NCBI GenBank assembly: GCA_900708905.1
Contig: CAADRB010000052.1
Coordinates: 731,934-795,933, forward strand
Origin: Hymenolepis diminuta
Lineage: Eukaryota > Platyhelminthes > Cestoda > Cyclophyllidea > Hymenolepididae
Length of the DNA stretch: 64,000 bases
Reading direction: 5' to 3'
Shown piece after piece: positions 38,605 to 50,424 of the stretch. Every line of letters begins with the position of its first letter. Position 1 is the first letter of the stretch. Both the position numbers and the translations under genes were made by a program. The notes below the pieces were generated by a model. The model searched no databases, was not told the DNA's origin, and saw only the letters and a program-made list of their open reading frames with translations.

Positions 38605-39885
38605 GTTGAGAAGAAGTAATTATCTCGATTTCCATGTACCAGGTCCTCCTACCCCTTCTTCAAACTGTTTCCTCTCTGCTGTAACTATGCATCCCCCTGT
38701 GCGAAGAGTGCATTTTATGCTGTTCTTAGTGGCTGCACGTTTTCAATTTTTTAAATATGGCTGCAATAAATTGTGAAATCTAGGATCCAATCCCTGTATC
38801 TATTTTTCTGCTCTGACGAAAATGGAGATCCGAATGACTAACCGCCTTGACATTCACGATGACGTAAGTCGTGAAGGCTGACGACTAATTTGTAAATGTT
38901 TATGAGTTAAAAAAGGCACACAATTTAATGAACATGATGAATGAACACGGAAACAGTGCCGATTTGACAGGTTCTGGTGCCAAATATCTCCATTTACGCT
39001 TCATCTCACTTTTTGAGTTGACATTAATAAGACTTGTAAAAAAGCCCTGTTAGAACTCCATAAGTCCAGAATGCGATGCTAGACATCACCAATTTCAATA
39101 AAATCATTTTATATTGCCAAATGCAAGGGAAAACTAGAAAAAAATTTAATTTAATGTAAACTTAGTTAAAGCGAAATCTTCAAAATTTCACAGGGATCTC
39201 AGAAATTCATGACCATCCTCATTTCAAGTCTTCTTCATCAGAAGAGTTTCGCCTTTTGCAGAAGAAATGCCAACTATCTTGGCAAATTAGCAAGTAGGAG
39301 AAGGAGGGGGGAGGGGGAGAAAATTTCAAACCAAACCGTTAGAGGAAATGATAATTATTTTTCCCCGCTCCCAATACTTCTTCTATGAATAGAAATGCAA
39401 TTTCTTTCTTTACTTCCCTTCTGATAAATGATATTTGATAATTATACTTATTTGTTTAAGCCGATACCGACTGAGATGGAGTTTCGTGAAAACACTCGTG
39501 TCGACGATTAGGTGCCTTCTGATCTGTCGTGGGTTATTGGCTTCCGAGTTTACTAGATTGTCGGCCCCGGGAGATTACCGTCGGAACTTCTAGTTGATTA
39601 CATTATAGCACAAACAATTATTGATGGGATTTTCAATTTAAAAAATCATATTTTAGGTGAAAACAATCATCGGCTGATTATTTGTGATATAAGAGTCATA
39701 TTTTAAAAATTTACCACTTCACTGATGATGATTCCCCTTCAGCGAATTTTCGCATTTCACTGTTCTTTCATGCATTCCCTTGAGGTTGGATTTCACAGCT
39801 TGGAAAAGAAGATTTAACATTCTGTTTTTATATTAACCATGACTCCCTTCGTGACCCCTTCACTTAATCTGTCTTAGCTAGAACT
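38605..39885. other. Intergenic, nothing recognised
   Basis: It contains a purine-rich run near 39296-39322 (GGAGAAGGAGGGGGGAGGGG) and AT-rich sequence. No gene or repeat copy is supported. Confidence 0.5.
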
Positions 39886-39889
39886 TTAT

Positions 39890-40160
39890 GGAGACCTTCC
39901 TTCTAGTTATTCCTGATACTTAATGGTCTGAAATTAATTTCACTCCAAGGTTAACGTTTTTATGACAACTGACAGACGGGGTCTTCTTAGTTGAGGTTTG
40001 ACCAGTGGATTTCCCAGAGGAATTTGTTGAGCAAGATCCTTACTAGTCTTAGCTCTGCTAGAGCATAGTCCTTAGACTGCTCTTCTTCCAGTAAACATGA
40101 AAGATTTAGTTCAATTGTTATCGAACATCCTAAGCACTCTTGTAGAGGATTACTTCCATG
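39890..40160 (-). repeat. Repeat family B, copy 2
   Basis: On the minus strand the residues SRAKTSKDLAQQIPLGNPLV match the copy in intron 6. A stop codon precedes them. On the plus strand TGGATTTCCCAGAGGAATTTG matches TGGATTTCCCAGCGGAATGTT. Confidence 0.55.
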
Positions 40161-40164
40161 AAAA

Positions 40165-40765
40165 TTTTCACTGAACTCTTACTCACCTTGGAAGATAATT
40201 GTACTTCTTGGTCCTAGACCATTGTTGTTGTTATTCTGTCAAAGGTGATTTATAGTCCCAAGTGGAAATGGGTTACTTTTCACAATAAATGGATGAATTT
40301 TACGCCACATGGAGGGGGAAAAAAAGCAGGACTTTATCGTAGATAGAATGATTCGACCAAATCCCTCCATTGCAGCGGCTGAAGTACAATAAATCTTATT
40401 GTCCCAGATAAAATGATAACGAAGGAAAAAAATCGTTGCACAAAGCAGTGGTGATTCACACTCCGGTACAGAATGGTCATATATCTCTGTGCTTGCTTGC
40501 TTTCTCTCTCAAACCTCTGCTTGACGGGAACATCTTTGTGTCCTCATTTCGGGGTCATCAGTTGATAAGAGGACTGAGTGAAGTGACATGAATGGAAAGC
40601 GTGTATAGCATGTTTAGTATCCAAGTTAATAATAATCAATAAACATATAATCAAATTAGTAAGAATAAGTAACATTTTTAACCATGGCAATGCAAAAAGC
40701 TTTTTAAGAATTTTGTTCTTGAGGTTGAATCTGAACGTGTGAAGTAGCAAAATAGCAGAGTTGGG
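40165..40765. other. Intergenic, nothing recognised
   Basis: AT-rich with a short minus-strand frame (40544-40780). No repeat or gene is supported. Confidence 0.45.
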
Positions 40766-40769
40766 GATG

Positions 40770-41060
40770 AGTAAGTTCATTGCAAAATCACGATGTCAAG
40801 CTTCATATTTCATTCGATTTCTGTATGCATCTTCCAATTTCTCATTGGGGGGTTCAATTCATTTGTAATATTCCGGGTGGGTTCATGTTCGGGATATTCA
40901 GCGCTTGTTGGCAATTTGATCTTATTGAATGTTTGGCTATGTCATTTTGGTTCTCATATAGCTTCTTTCAGACACTAATGAGTAGATGAGACTTGTGGAG
41001 GTACTTGATAAATGCAGACCTCATTAGAATTCATTCAAAGTGAAAACAACGAGAATTGCT
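40770..41060 (+). repeat. Repeat family A, copy with palindromic end
   Basis: CGATGTCAAGCTTCATATTT, TTCATTCGATTTCTG and TTTGGCTATGTCATTTTGG follow the family order. The copy ends in GAATTCATTCAAAGTGAA, a variant of the GTTCACTCAAAGTGAAC palindrome. Confidence 0.5.
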
Positions 41061-41064
41061 TGAA

Positions 41065-42965
41065 TTTTCTAGAGAGAAGGTAAAACTAGCACGGTTTCCC
41101 AATTCTACCACTTAGGTCGTCAAAGCCTTGGATATATACATGCTTTCTTTCTACCATCTTTGAACAAGCCTGTGGTCCCATTTCAAGGCGATTAAAATAA
41201 CATAAATGTATAATCTACATTAAAGTTCTCACCTACAAGACAGAAGATGATCGTGAATGTGGGAATTTTACCGAACCTGTCCTTCTGTGCGGTTTATTTA
41301 CTTTTGGCTGTCATTAAAACGCTGCTCGGTAGATGAAGTCAGACCACTGCAGAAGAAAGTAAGTGAATATTTAAGTGTCGAAAAGACCCCTGAGGATGTC
41401 TACCGCACAATTTCAGGAAGCTGGGCCAAATTTTTCACAGGGATGGCGATGCAATAATCGAATCACAAGTGTAGTATTACCTATAGCAAATATATGAAAA
41501 GAGGAAACATTTTTACGTCCAACACCCAAAAGCGAATGCAAAATAGATGCTTGAAAAAGAATAAAAACCAACTGTGCGTATGAATCTATTAAAATATATC
41601 ATTTATAAACTTTGTTATCATTTATTCTAGTTTCATTTTTTTAATTTCAAACTCCATTTAGTGTCATAGTACCATAAATTTAGAGTTGATATCCAAGAAA
41701 TGGGCTAGACGTGGATATAAATACAAAACCCCATACCTACTAACAGTAACTTTATTCTGCCGACGTATTAGTAAAGAGCAAGAGATTTGGGAAGCATCTT
41801 CTATTAACACTTAAACGTACTAGGCCACTCAGACCATTTAAACAAAACCTCACCGCCAAAAGCACCATAAATTGCCACAATAAACGGCGATCAGTGTGGT
41901 CTTTTTGGATGGTGACAATGATCTCGGTTTTTAGAAATAAACCCCAATTAGCTTCAGATATGTAATTGTGATATGATCAAGGAGAGCAAATTTGGGAAGA
42001 ATTTCGAGTGTTGGATGTTGATATTTATAAACCGTTGTGATCTGCAGCACTGATATCCCCGCTAGAAGAAGGAAAAATTCAAGTTCGCGTTGTTACAGCA
42101 GAATTTATTACAGCTTAAATAGAACGATACGCAGCACATTGTAATTCATATTAATTCACATAATCAGTACGAGTGTTAATCGTTACTCTATTAATAATGA
42201 GAAGAATGAAAAGTAAAATATCAATATTTTTAAAACGAAATATGTTATAATCCTTCATAGTAATGTTTTCATTTTGACACTTCCCCTTTTAAGCTGTGCC
42301 TTTCTTATAAAATTTCTTCTATGGATCTGTTTGAAGTTATTCAGGTTGTTCCTTATTCCTTTTTGGTGAATTCTTCGGGTGATTGATGCAGCTTTGGTCT
42401 GCTTATTCTCCTCAATAGAAATTCCATTGAAGATTTTCTATCAAGTCTAGGATGAACAGCCTTCCGGAATTTCACGAGAACAGCCTCCCTCTCCTTCTTC
42501 GTAGGACCTGTTCTCTCCTTTTCTCTTGGTTTGGGACTGTCGCTTCAGACGCCTGGAACGAAATGCTGCATTCGCTTTTGGTTTTGAAGAAATGTCTCTG
42601 TTCTCTGTTTTTTCGACAACAAACACATTCATAAACATTTATGTTCTCATCATCACACATTTCATAAATTAGTTTTTAAAAAATATTCCTTCATAAATGT
42701 AAACTCTGCGACATGTCGCAAAACCTGAAACATTAAAGCCTACATTTTTGCCAAGATCAATAGCATTCATTCATTCATTTTTATTAATATAATATACTTT
42801 TTTAATATAATCTATCCCTTTACGTCGTAAAAACTTGTCATAAAAATATATAAAACTCCATAGAACGGATAGTCACAATGATGCCAGGAAAAGTGGCATT
42901 TTAGAATCGAACATCAAAGTGGCTTTGAAAGCAAAAAAGGAGGTGAATGACCTTACCTTGAAGAA
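41065..42965. other. Intergenic, no gene supported
   Basis: It contains an open frame at 41257-41457 whose end (AKFFTGMAMQ) faintly resembles a finger segment of family C (RRMFADMKAMQ). Frames on both strands at 42447-42660 overlap each other and are not recognisable. Otherwise AT-rich. Confidence 0.4.
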
Positions 42966-42972
42966 GGGTGAA

Positions 42973-43018
42973 CAGGAGAAGGAGGAAGAGGAGGAGGAGG
43001 AGGAGGAGGAAGAGGAGC
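42973..43018. repeat. GGA/GAA trinucleotide microsatellite
   Basis: A purine-only GAGGAGGAAGAGG run. It yields a poly-Glu frame (42919-43143) that I regard as a translation artefact. Confidence 0.9.
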
Positions 43019-43019
43019 G

Positions 43020-44215
43020 AAATGCACATCCGCACAGATTTTATTGCCCACAGGGATTCGTGGGAAAAAATAGGACCACTAAAATACCGCAGAAATGGCA
43101 GCAGGAGAAGAATGGAAATATATGTATTTATTTCCTTATATAATTAGGGTACAACTTCGTTTGGCAAGAGGCTAAAGTTGAGGGAACCACAAACATGGGA
43201 ATGAGAAAAATTGCTAAGCTCTTTCTAACCTCTTTCTAACTTTTACGAACTTCGCATAGCATACAGAAAGGAGGCAGAGACTGTTTTGAAAGTATATTTT
43301 TACCGGAACAGAACACCATAAATGGCAAGAGAAAGAAATTCAATATGTGGGAGGTGGACACTTAAGACGCCTATTTTAGAAATGACGCTTCCTGATCAGA
43401 ACAAAAAATACTGAAAAATAACCAGAAAATTGATGAAATCGTTAACAGCGGCACACCCCAAGATGGCCACTTTTTTAGAGACCACTATAAACGAATGGTA
43501 ACCGAAATAAATTTTTATTCATTTACTGAACGCTATAACCGTCGATGCCTAATCTTATCCTGATCAGGCAAAAAAAGACAAGAATTTCTGACACTTGTTT
43601 CTAAATTTGAACTGAAAAGGTCATCTTTATCACCTACGATCTAAAATCAAACTTCACCTCTTTTGTAATAAGTTTCAGCAAATTTTGGTGTGTTTACATA
43701 ATCATTATGCTCTGCATAAAGAAATCAACAAATAGGTTGGCAATTCGGATCATTCCTTCCTCGGTATTTTTCCGAATCACCTATCAGAGTTGCTGCGGCT
43801 GTGTAAAATCAGTCGATGATCTCTTCAACATTAAGTTTTAAAGGTCACCTAGTCCGTGTGGAACTTGATCATTTCCTAGAGATAAATGGTACTCTTTGAC
43901 AAAATCACTCTATGATATTACTTCCTGGATTAGTTACTTTGAATAGTAATTCTTCCGTTCATCTTCACAGGAACCATTCCCACAATCTGGTACTCCAGAA
44001 TGTGAGTTACAATGAAATACAGCAAATCTGATGGAAGGAAACCTAACCATTAAAGTCGGATCATTTGGTTTGAGATGTTTCGAGCACGAATAAATATCTT
44101 ATGTTCGAATTTCAATGGCAATCTCAGTCTGATTTGAGCTAAGAAATTTTCTGCTTCAAAAATCAAACAGTTCAATTATCAATCAGCTTTTTATTATAAA
44201 AAGGAGCATTTGGGA
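43020..44215. other. Intergenic, nothing recognised
   Basis: AT-rich; no coding or repeat feature that I can support. Confidence 0.45.
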
Positions 44216-44219
44216 AATT

Positions 44220-44600
44220 CACATAACCTGAAGATTTATTTAATATTCGATTTCACTTCGAGTGAACTCCGTATTCGAAGATCTGCTAACGCAAAATTTT
44301 TATCTATCCCTCAGCTATGTTAATGCTGTAAGCTACTGAATATCATGCAAGATCATTTCGCCTTCTCCACCATTGGAAGGAAATTGATCTGAAATAGCAG
44401 GACCGACCCTCCTCGGTCAATATGTACCAAGCTTCATAGACAAGCGTTTGCTAAAATCCAGGCGACGAATCATTAAATGTGAACATTTGAACGTTAGCTA
44501 GGCGTTAAGTAAATATTGTACAACTCAGGCTCAAAACCAAATGAAGAAAGACTTTGATTCCTTGACGTTGCACTCAGCCTCCTTTTGATCCCCACCTCTT
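44220..44600 (-). repeat. Repeat family A, minus-strand copy with palindromic end
   Basis: On the minus strand it reads CAACGTCAAGGAATCAAAGT, CTTCATTTGGTTTTGAGC, GCAAACGCTTGTCTATGAAG and TTGCATGATATTCAGTAGC, in the order of the plus-strand copies at 5340 and 53695, and ends in GAGTTCACTCGAAGTGAAATC. Confidence 0.65.
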
Positions 44601-44604
44601 AACG

Positions 44605-45275
44605 TTTGGTGGTCTTTCTATTATTCAGTGTGAGTCGCTCCCCACAACTGGAAATTGTAAAATTTTTTCACTACGTGTACTAGTAATATCCACCTTGTAC
44701 TTATACGTGCAGTTTCTTGGATCGCTTGAAACTCAAGTACGGAGAATTTGATTCCCTTATCTTTCCATGGTTTTTCTAGGCGTTGTTTGCCCCGACCAGA
44801 AACCATCCATAACCATCTTTGTGCTCAAATACTTCCAAATATGCTAATAATTTAGCACGTTTATGCGCACTTAAACATATGGAGATCTTCACGGGTTTTC
44901 ACTATTTAATCTTCGGCCGAGAAATCTTTATATTACTGTTACCTCTTCATGAATGTGCTGAACTGATTCTTTTCTCTGAGAATTCGTGTACATCCAAACT
45001 TAAATTATTACAATCCGCGTCAAGGTAAAAAATGCACACTTTTTCATCTTTGAAGAGCGGCTAAACACAAAGAACAGAAAATTACTCAATTTGAATTAAG
45101 GAAAGTGGTTGAAATAGAAGTTGTAAACAAAATCGGGGCATTAAACTTTTATTCACTAAATTTGACCCTTGAAATTAGGTAGAATGCCTTCTACTTCTTG
45201 AATATTGTCCACTGTGTGAGTAGAAAGTGGTACACACCCCACAATGCAAACTGGACAGGCTTAGTAGTCCCTTTC
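44605..45275. other. Intergenic, nothing recognised
   Basis: Short frames on both strands (44621-44806, 44819-45028) without splice context. Confidence 0.45.
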
Positions 45276-45279
45276 AAAC

Positions 45280-45600
45280 TCTATAAAGCTGCAACTACTC
45301 AGACACCAGGAAGAAGAAAGGAGAATAATCTAGAAATACTAAGAAAATAGATTGGCTTGTATATAAGTGGATGACGTGATAAATGATTGGTTGCCTTATT
45401 AGCCAATAATTACACTGCCAATTGCTTCTGTGGTGGTCTTACATATCCAGGTATGGGCGTGGAATGCAATAGGCAATATTCCAGCACACGAGGGCTTCAT
45501 CTTATGAGCTTTCCTTGAGTGCGCGGAAAATATTTCATTCAGGTCCCTAACGAAAGATAAACTTCAATTAAGATTAAAAACTCAGTAGAGAGTTAATATT
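45280..45600 (-). repeat. Repeat family D, copy 2
   Basis: It shares GCAACTACTCAGACACCAGG with ACGACTACTCAGACCACAGG in copy 3 (58236) and TATCCAGGTATGGGC with copy 1. On the minus strand LEYCLLHSTPIPGYVRPPQK matches the frame of copy 1 in outline. The LEY-PGYVRP pattern could be the end of a LINE reverse transcriptase, but this is weak. Confidence 0.5.
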
Positions 45601-45604
45601 AATA

Positions 45605-48600
45605 AGCTAATTAGATCAAAGAATCGGGCAAATTAATTTAATGAATTAAAATGGAGAGATTATTAGAAGAATGGATCACGGAAAACCGTTTGATTCTCCG
45701 GCCGAAAATCATATGATGCAGTAAATTTCTGCCTTAGCAACCCCCTGGGACACCATCAAAGCGTCACTTTTAAGGAAATCTTTTTTGCAGTAGTCCCCTT
45801 CATTAGCACCTTGTGGTATCCTTTTAAGTAACTTTCATTCTCATATCCTTCGAAGTATACAAAGTTCCAAAAACTCCATTATGATTTTCTATTATGAAAA
45901 TGTAACTCCTCTCTGGCGATTGTGCTTTCGAAACCCTGTCCTACAGAATATTAATTAGCCATTTTATTCCTGTCTAATGGACAGAATAAAGTGGTCTTAT
46001 GCAAGTCATTGCAACACTTCTGCGCTACCTTTGTCCCTTTCACAGCGTGAGAAATTTTTGGGCTTCCGAGAATGAACTTTGACGCAATATCCTGAATTCA
46101 GCTCTCTCCATCTCTCTGTTTCGTGGTGATGACTCAAGTGAATCAGAAACATCCACACACACACGCATACACCCAACGAGGCATGCCGACACATTCCTCA
46201 CTTTCTCTCTTTTTGGATAGTCGCCTTTCATATAAACAATGGAACTGAGTGGCTGAGTGCTATGGCCTTCTTAGGGCGCCATGACTTGTTCACACAGTTG
46301 TCTTGATGATTAATGTGTCAGTATAGCTGAATAAAGTCCAAACAAGCCATCTTAAAAGCCATGACTGATGAATATTTGAGGGGCATCAAAGATAAATGAA
46401 AAGCTTTCATCGCACGTTTATTCTAATTAGGAAATCGAATGACAATTGGTTTAATCAGTTGGGTTCGATTTTAGATAAAGTCCTGAGGTAGAAAATTGAG
46501 ATCAAAATTCAGTATATTGATAACCTTTTGTAAATTCATATCTTGAGCGACCAAGGGAATGTATGGTAGTCCCATTTCGATACAAAAGCAGCTAGACGGT
46601 TCTAGAATCATCACCTATAATCAGTAAGGGGCTTATTATTGCTAAAAGTAATTGCCTAAATATGAGGATCTCCGCTTATTTATAAGGATACCATGCTTTA
46701 TGTAAGTCAGTTAAGTAGATACAATACTTTAATTACATAATTTGGGAAATTCATTAAGGAGAGGGAGGATTTTCACATTTTATGAGTGTAAATATAGTAG
46801 AAGTGAGAGTCGGGGAATCAGAAGAGTCCTATTTCATCATCAAGTTGAAGTTCCTTCAAACTCATCCTTTATTTTCATCGTCTTATTCCTCATAAGGAAA
46901 ATCTGACTGACAAATGATTTTGTAGCCATCTACTTTTCACAAGGACGTTAACAAGTTATATTTGGGCTTGAGATGACTGATCTGCTAGTGCTTTCTCATT
47001 TCACTTTCATTTGCAGAGAGTTGAGGAAGCCAAGATTCCACTACTGTAATTCCTCATTTGCAGACACCCTTCAGTTGTTCAGATGAGATGTTCAACAATG
47101 AGAGAATTCAGTGTAGGGTTCACTTCATAGTTCATTTCCTTGCTTAAACCCATATCCATGTGTTCAGAATTAATCTGCCAGCAGGTTAATTTGAGCTTTC
47201 AAGAGGCTGGATTACTGACGCACACCACTACGCCCGGTCTCTTCAAATATCCTCTTTCGAATACATTCGGTGCATTCGAGCGAAATTCCCAGGCTTCGTC
47301 CCTTCTGCACTGGATTATAGATTATCGGACTTCTGTGTTCGCACCGGTATATTCAAGCCCGCGACTAAGGTCATTACCACTCTAATTACTGGCTAACCGG
47401 ATAGCCAATCGTTTACTGCGCATCCCACTCTATTTAAACAAACTCCTTCTGAATTTATCTTATAATGGGAGTTTTATTAAGTTATGGCAATTCAGACTCG
47501 AGGAAGAAGAATGGAGAAGACCTTTGTCTCAATCAAAGAGCATGTTTATAAATCAAATGTTACCATCATGTGTTTATCGTCACACATTTTTGCTTATGTG
47601 TCAGAATTATCACAAAATTCACTCTGGAATTGTCACGCTCAAATATCATAAATTTGTACTCCGATATGGTGAGAAATAACTCAGTGGGAATCGGAGGATT
47701 TCATCTGCGAACAAAACATATCCGGAACTTGATTAAATTTTTATTTTTTGATTTAAGAAATATTTACTTAATCTTAACCAAAATATAAATTTTTAACATA
47801 ATTTTTGCAGATAGTTTTTAGAATTAAAAAGGAGGGAACTTGTTCTACTCTCTGTTTATATTTATTCTTGCTGTTTATTTATCACCAAGATATCTTGCAT
47901 TTTGCATCTTCTGTTCCTTTTAAAAAAAACATATTTTGAAAAGAAGACAGTGATAATACTGTTTTAAGTAATTGTTTTAAAGAAGGTCTCAAAGTTTTTA
48001 AAAGATACTCAAAAATTTGTCATTTAGACCGAATTGAAACTATAACTGTGTGAACGATGACATCAAAATGAAGTAAAAACGTGAAAGAGGGAGAGATTGA
48101 ACAAGCAAATGATGGCCTGCGAAATTCGAAAGTAAAATTCAACAAATACTGAAGTTTGCTGAAGGTTAGGCTGCAACGAACTCACTATTTTAAATAATAA
48201 TGAGAATTTCGTGCTTATAATGTAATTTAAAGAGGATGCTCCAAGTCGCGGCTACCTGCTCCTGTAAAAGGTAAAGTAAATCGAGCTGACATGGTAAACC
48301 ACTGAATTAAATCAACCATTTATGATTCTTCATCCCCTCATCTTCAAACCTGGGTTCTCTGGGGTTCTCCTTATTAAAACGAATGGTTTTTTTGATAATA
48401 AATGACAATTAGGAGAAAAGAGAAGACAAACTTGAGTTACTTTGATGGGAATTGCTCAATCTACCTCCACTCTTATTGATCAGTATCAACCACTAGAGTA
48501 GGCAGATTCTATCATTTAATACGTATTGATCTGATAACTTCTTACTTAGCAATGTTGTACAATTTCTTTTCCGTTTGTCCCACCCCAAATTTCATTCTCT

Positions 48601-48635
48601 ATTGGAAATATCCGTGAGTAGCATCTAAAATTCGG
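45605..48635. other. Intergenic, no gene supported
   Basis: AT-rich with scattered frames (46006-46231 minus, 47140-47385 plus, 47570-47788 plus), none recognisable. A segment near 46245-46300 (TGGCTGAGTGCTATGGCC) resembles a tRNA A box, but no full fold is seen. Confidence 0.4.
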
Positions 48636-48639
48636 TCAT

Positions 48640-48712
48640 TTCGCATTCATAATACCACGATTAGTGTCTCGAAGTTAAACAGTAATGGGGCTGATCACCA
48701 TTCACTTGATTT
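48640..48712 (+). repeat. 5S rRNA-like fragment
   Basis: AATACCACGA, TCTCGAAGTTAAACAGTAAT and GGGGCTGATCACCATTCACTTGAT follow the order of the internal control region and 3' half of 5S rRNA (CCACG, CTCCGAAGTTAAGC, GGGCCTG, AGTACTTGGATG). It is diverged and incomplete at both ends, so it is a pseudogene or the head of a 5S-derived SINE rather than a working 5S gene. Confidence 0.5.
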
Positions 48713-48769
48713 GCTTAACACTTCAAAATGCTTCCAAATGCCAACAAATCAAGTAGAGTTGCGGATGGA

Positions 48770-48789
48770 AAGAGAGAGAGAGAGAGAGA
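48770..48789. repeat. GA dinucleotide microsatellite
   Basis: About ten GA units, some 60 bases past the 5S-like fragment. Confidence 0.85.
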
Positions 48790-48911
48790 TAAAGCGTGTC
48801 CAAAGCAGGTTAATCACTGACGCGTCATTTCGGAGTCAAATTTCTTCCTTCGGTGCGAAAAACCAAACCAGCACTCTTTTACTCATGGGCGGCACGCAAA
48901 AAAAACAACAT

Positions 48912-48972
48912 GAATTGTTGGCATTGCAAATAGGCTCTTAATCCGAAGATCACGGTTTCACACTGACGAAGT
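48912..48972 (+). repeat. tRNA-like relic
   Basis: TTGGCATTGCAAATAGG resembles an A box and ATCACGGTTTCACAC a B box at the right distance. There is no clean acceptor stem, so it is probably a SINE head. Confidence 0.35.
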
Positions 48973-49139
48973 CTCGATACTAGAACACTCATGGAAAGGT
49001 CGTAATGTCGATACTCTTTGGTGCACTAGCCATTACCGGACAAATGGTCTTAATACTATGTTCTCTTGTTCATTAAGGCGGTACACATCATATGTAATAT
49101 TTATATGTAACAGTATATAAATTACGATGATCGTATAAG

Positions 49140-49245
49140 CATATCTATCCTGACCAGTGCGATTGGCTACCGACATTACTGCGTATTGATCTCGTGACCT
49201 TTGACCTGCGTGGCGTTTACATTGTCTACTGCGCCAAAGAGGCAC
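49140..49245 (-). repeat. tRNA-derived SINE-like copy
   Basis: On the minus strand TTGGCGCAGTAGACAATGTA is a good A box and GTCACGAGATCAATACG occupies the B-box position. It shares both blocks, in the same spacing, with the copy at 52240-52330. Confidence 0.5.
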
Positions 49246-49499
49246 TATATAAGCTCCCAATATCATTTCCTTTAATTTATACAGATAATATACACTTTTT
49301 GAATCTAAAAAGCGAGTGGAATGTAATTAGGGGAAAGTGTAAGGGGATTCGGTCCATAGTATTCGAGAATTTTACTTCTTCACTACTTAGCTCAGGATAA
49401 CATTTACTACTGCTGTGGTCAAAGGATCATTTGAGAATATACACATTAAATATAAATTTCACCTTTGCTATTGACTTAATTATATGTGGTGTTTCAGTC

Positions 49500-49940
49500 A
49501 ATCCTGATCTTAACTGGACTTAGAGCGTCTGGAAATTGACCATTGGAAGTCCTTGTAGGGGTTACGCCTTTCCATTGATAACATTGCCTCGTATTTCACC
49601 TGTTTTTGTCCAACTTCCCTCGGGATGAGGAAGTACGATTGTTTTAGCCAGGACAATCAGGTCAAACCAAAGACTTCTCGGCGTCTTAATGAGAATCAGA
49701 AGAAGTTTTGGAGTACGAGAATTAGGAGAACCTTTTATAGTATCTCAAAGGCGAAGTATTCTTCGTTGAAGCTTGGCTGCAGAATTTTCCAGAAAATCCG
49801 CTGAGCTAGCTCTTCATTTGTCAAGGCCGTGCCTGAGAGTAATTCTAAAATCAGTCTTCTTGCACTATTATGGAGAGACTTATGTTTATTGTTATCAGAT
49901 AATCCTGGCTATGGAAGATTGATTTCACCAATATCTCGAT
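49500..49940 (-). repeat. Repeat family B, copy 3
   Basis: CAGGTCAAACCAAAGACTTC matches CCGGTCAAACCGAAGACTTC at 61691. The minus-strand residues TALTNEELAQRI match the frame of the intron 6 copy. Confidence 0.5.
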
Positions 49941-50203
49941 GCGCCTTGCTTTTAAATTAATTGATAGCTGCGAATATTTTTAAATGGGGGTATTTTCTAA
50001 GCCATGTTGGGAAATTTCACATCATTCATCATTTAGGGTGACTAAACTGGGTGAACACCATCATATATCTGCGGTGCACACTCGAGTTAGAACAATATCC
50101 ATCGATGGGGAGGGTAGGGTTGTTTGCATAAACATTCGCTAATTAGACCGCACGGTAGGGAAATGTACAAACGTTGAGGTCGGAACACCGAAATTAGTTG
50201 CAG

Positions 50204-50422
50204 GAGAGTGCATTCACTTTCCCAAGATGTGATTCGGAGTCTGTATTTGTGAAATTGTGTGTGGGAGTATGCAGAAAATATAACACTTCACGTAAATCAT
50301 CAGTGAGAGATGTCTGTGATATAAATACAGGGAAATCCAATGACTATATATCCTCTGTTTCTAAAGACAAGAGTTGTAAAGCCATCTGTCAGAATGTCAC
50401 CGTCCTTCCAAAGTCTGACTGA
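50204..50422 (+). CDS. Possible exon of a cystine-knot (glycoprotein-hormone-like) secreted protein
   Basis: After the acceptor AAATTAGTTGCAG an open frame of 72 codons runs to TGA. It reads FPRCDSESVFVKLCVGVCRK, then NTSRKSSVRDVCDINTG, then DYISSVSKDKSCKAICQNVT. Six Cys are spaced C-x9-C-x3-C-x14-C-x19-C-x3-C, and CVGVC fits the CxGxC signature of cystine-knot hormones. The order C...CVGVC...ISSVS...C resembles glycoprotein hormone alpha-2. Two N-glycosylation sites (NTS, NVT) fit secretion. The closing CxC of the family is absent: the frame stops first, so it would be truncated, need another exon or be a chance match. No signal-peptide exon was found upstream. GATAAA at about 50459 could serve as a polyadenylation signal. 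Confidence 0.25.
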   Translation, partial: ESAFTFPRCDSESVFVKLCVGVCRKYNTSRKSSVRDVCDINTGKSNDYISSVSKDKSCKAICQNVTVLPKSD

Positions 50423-50424
50423 GA

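Noticed and set aside
42919..43143. Open frame with a poly-Glu run
   Set aside because: It is produced by the GGA/GAA microsatellite; the flanks carry no recognisable protein or splice context.
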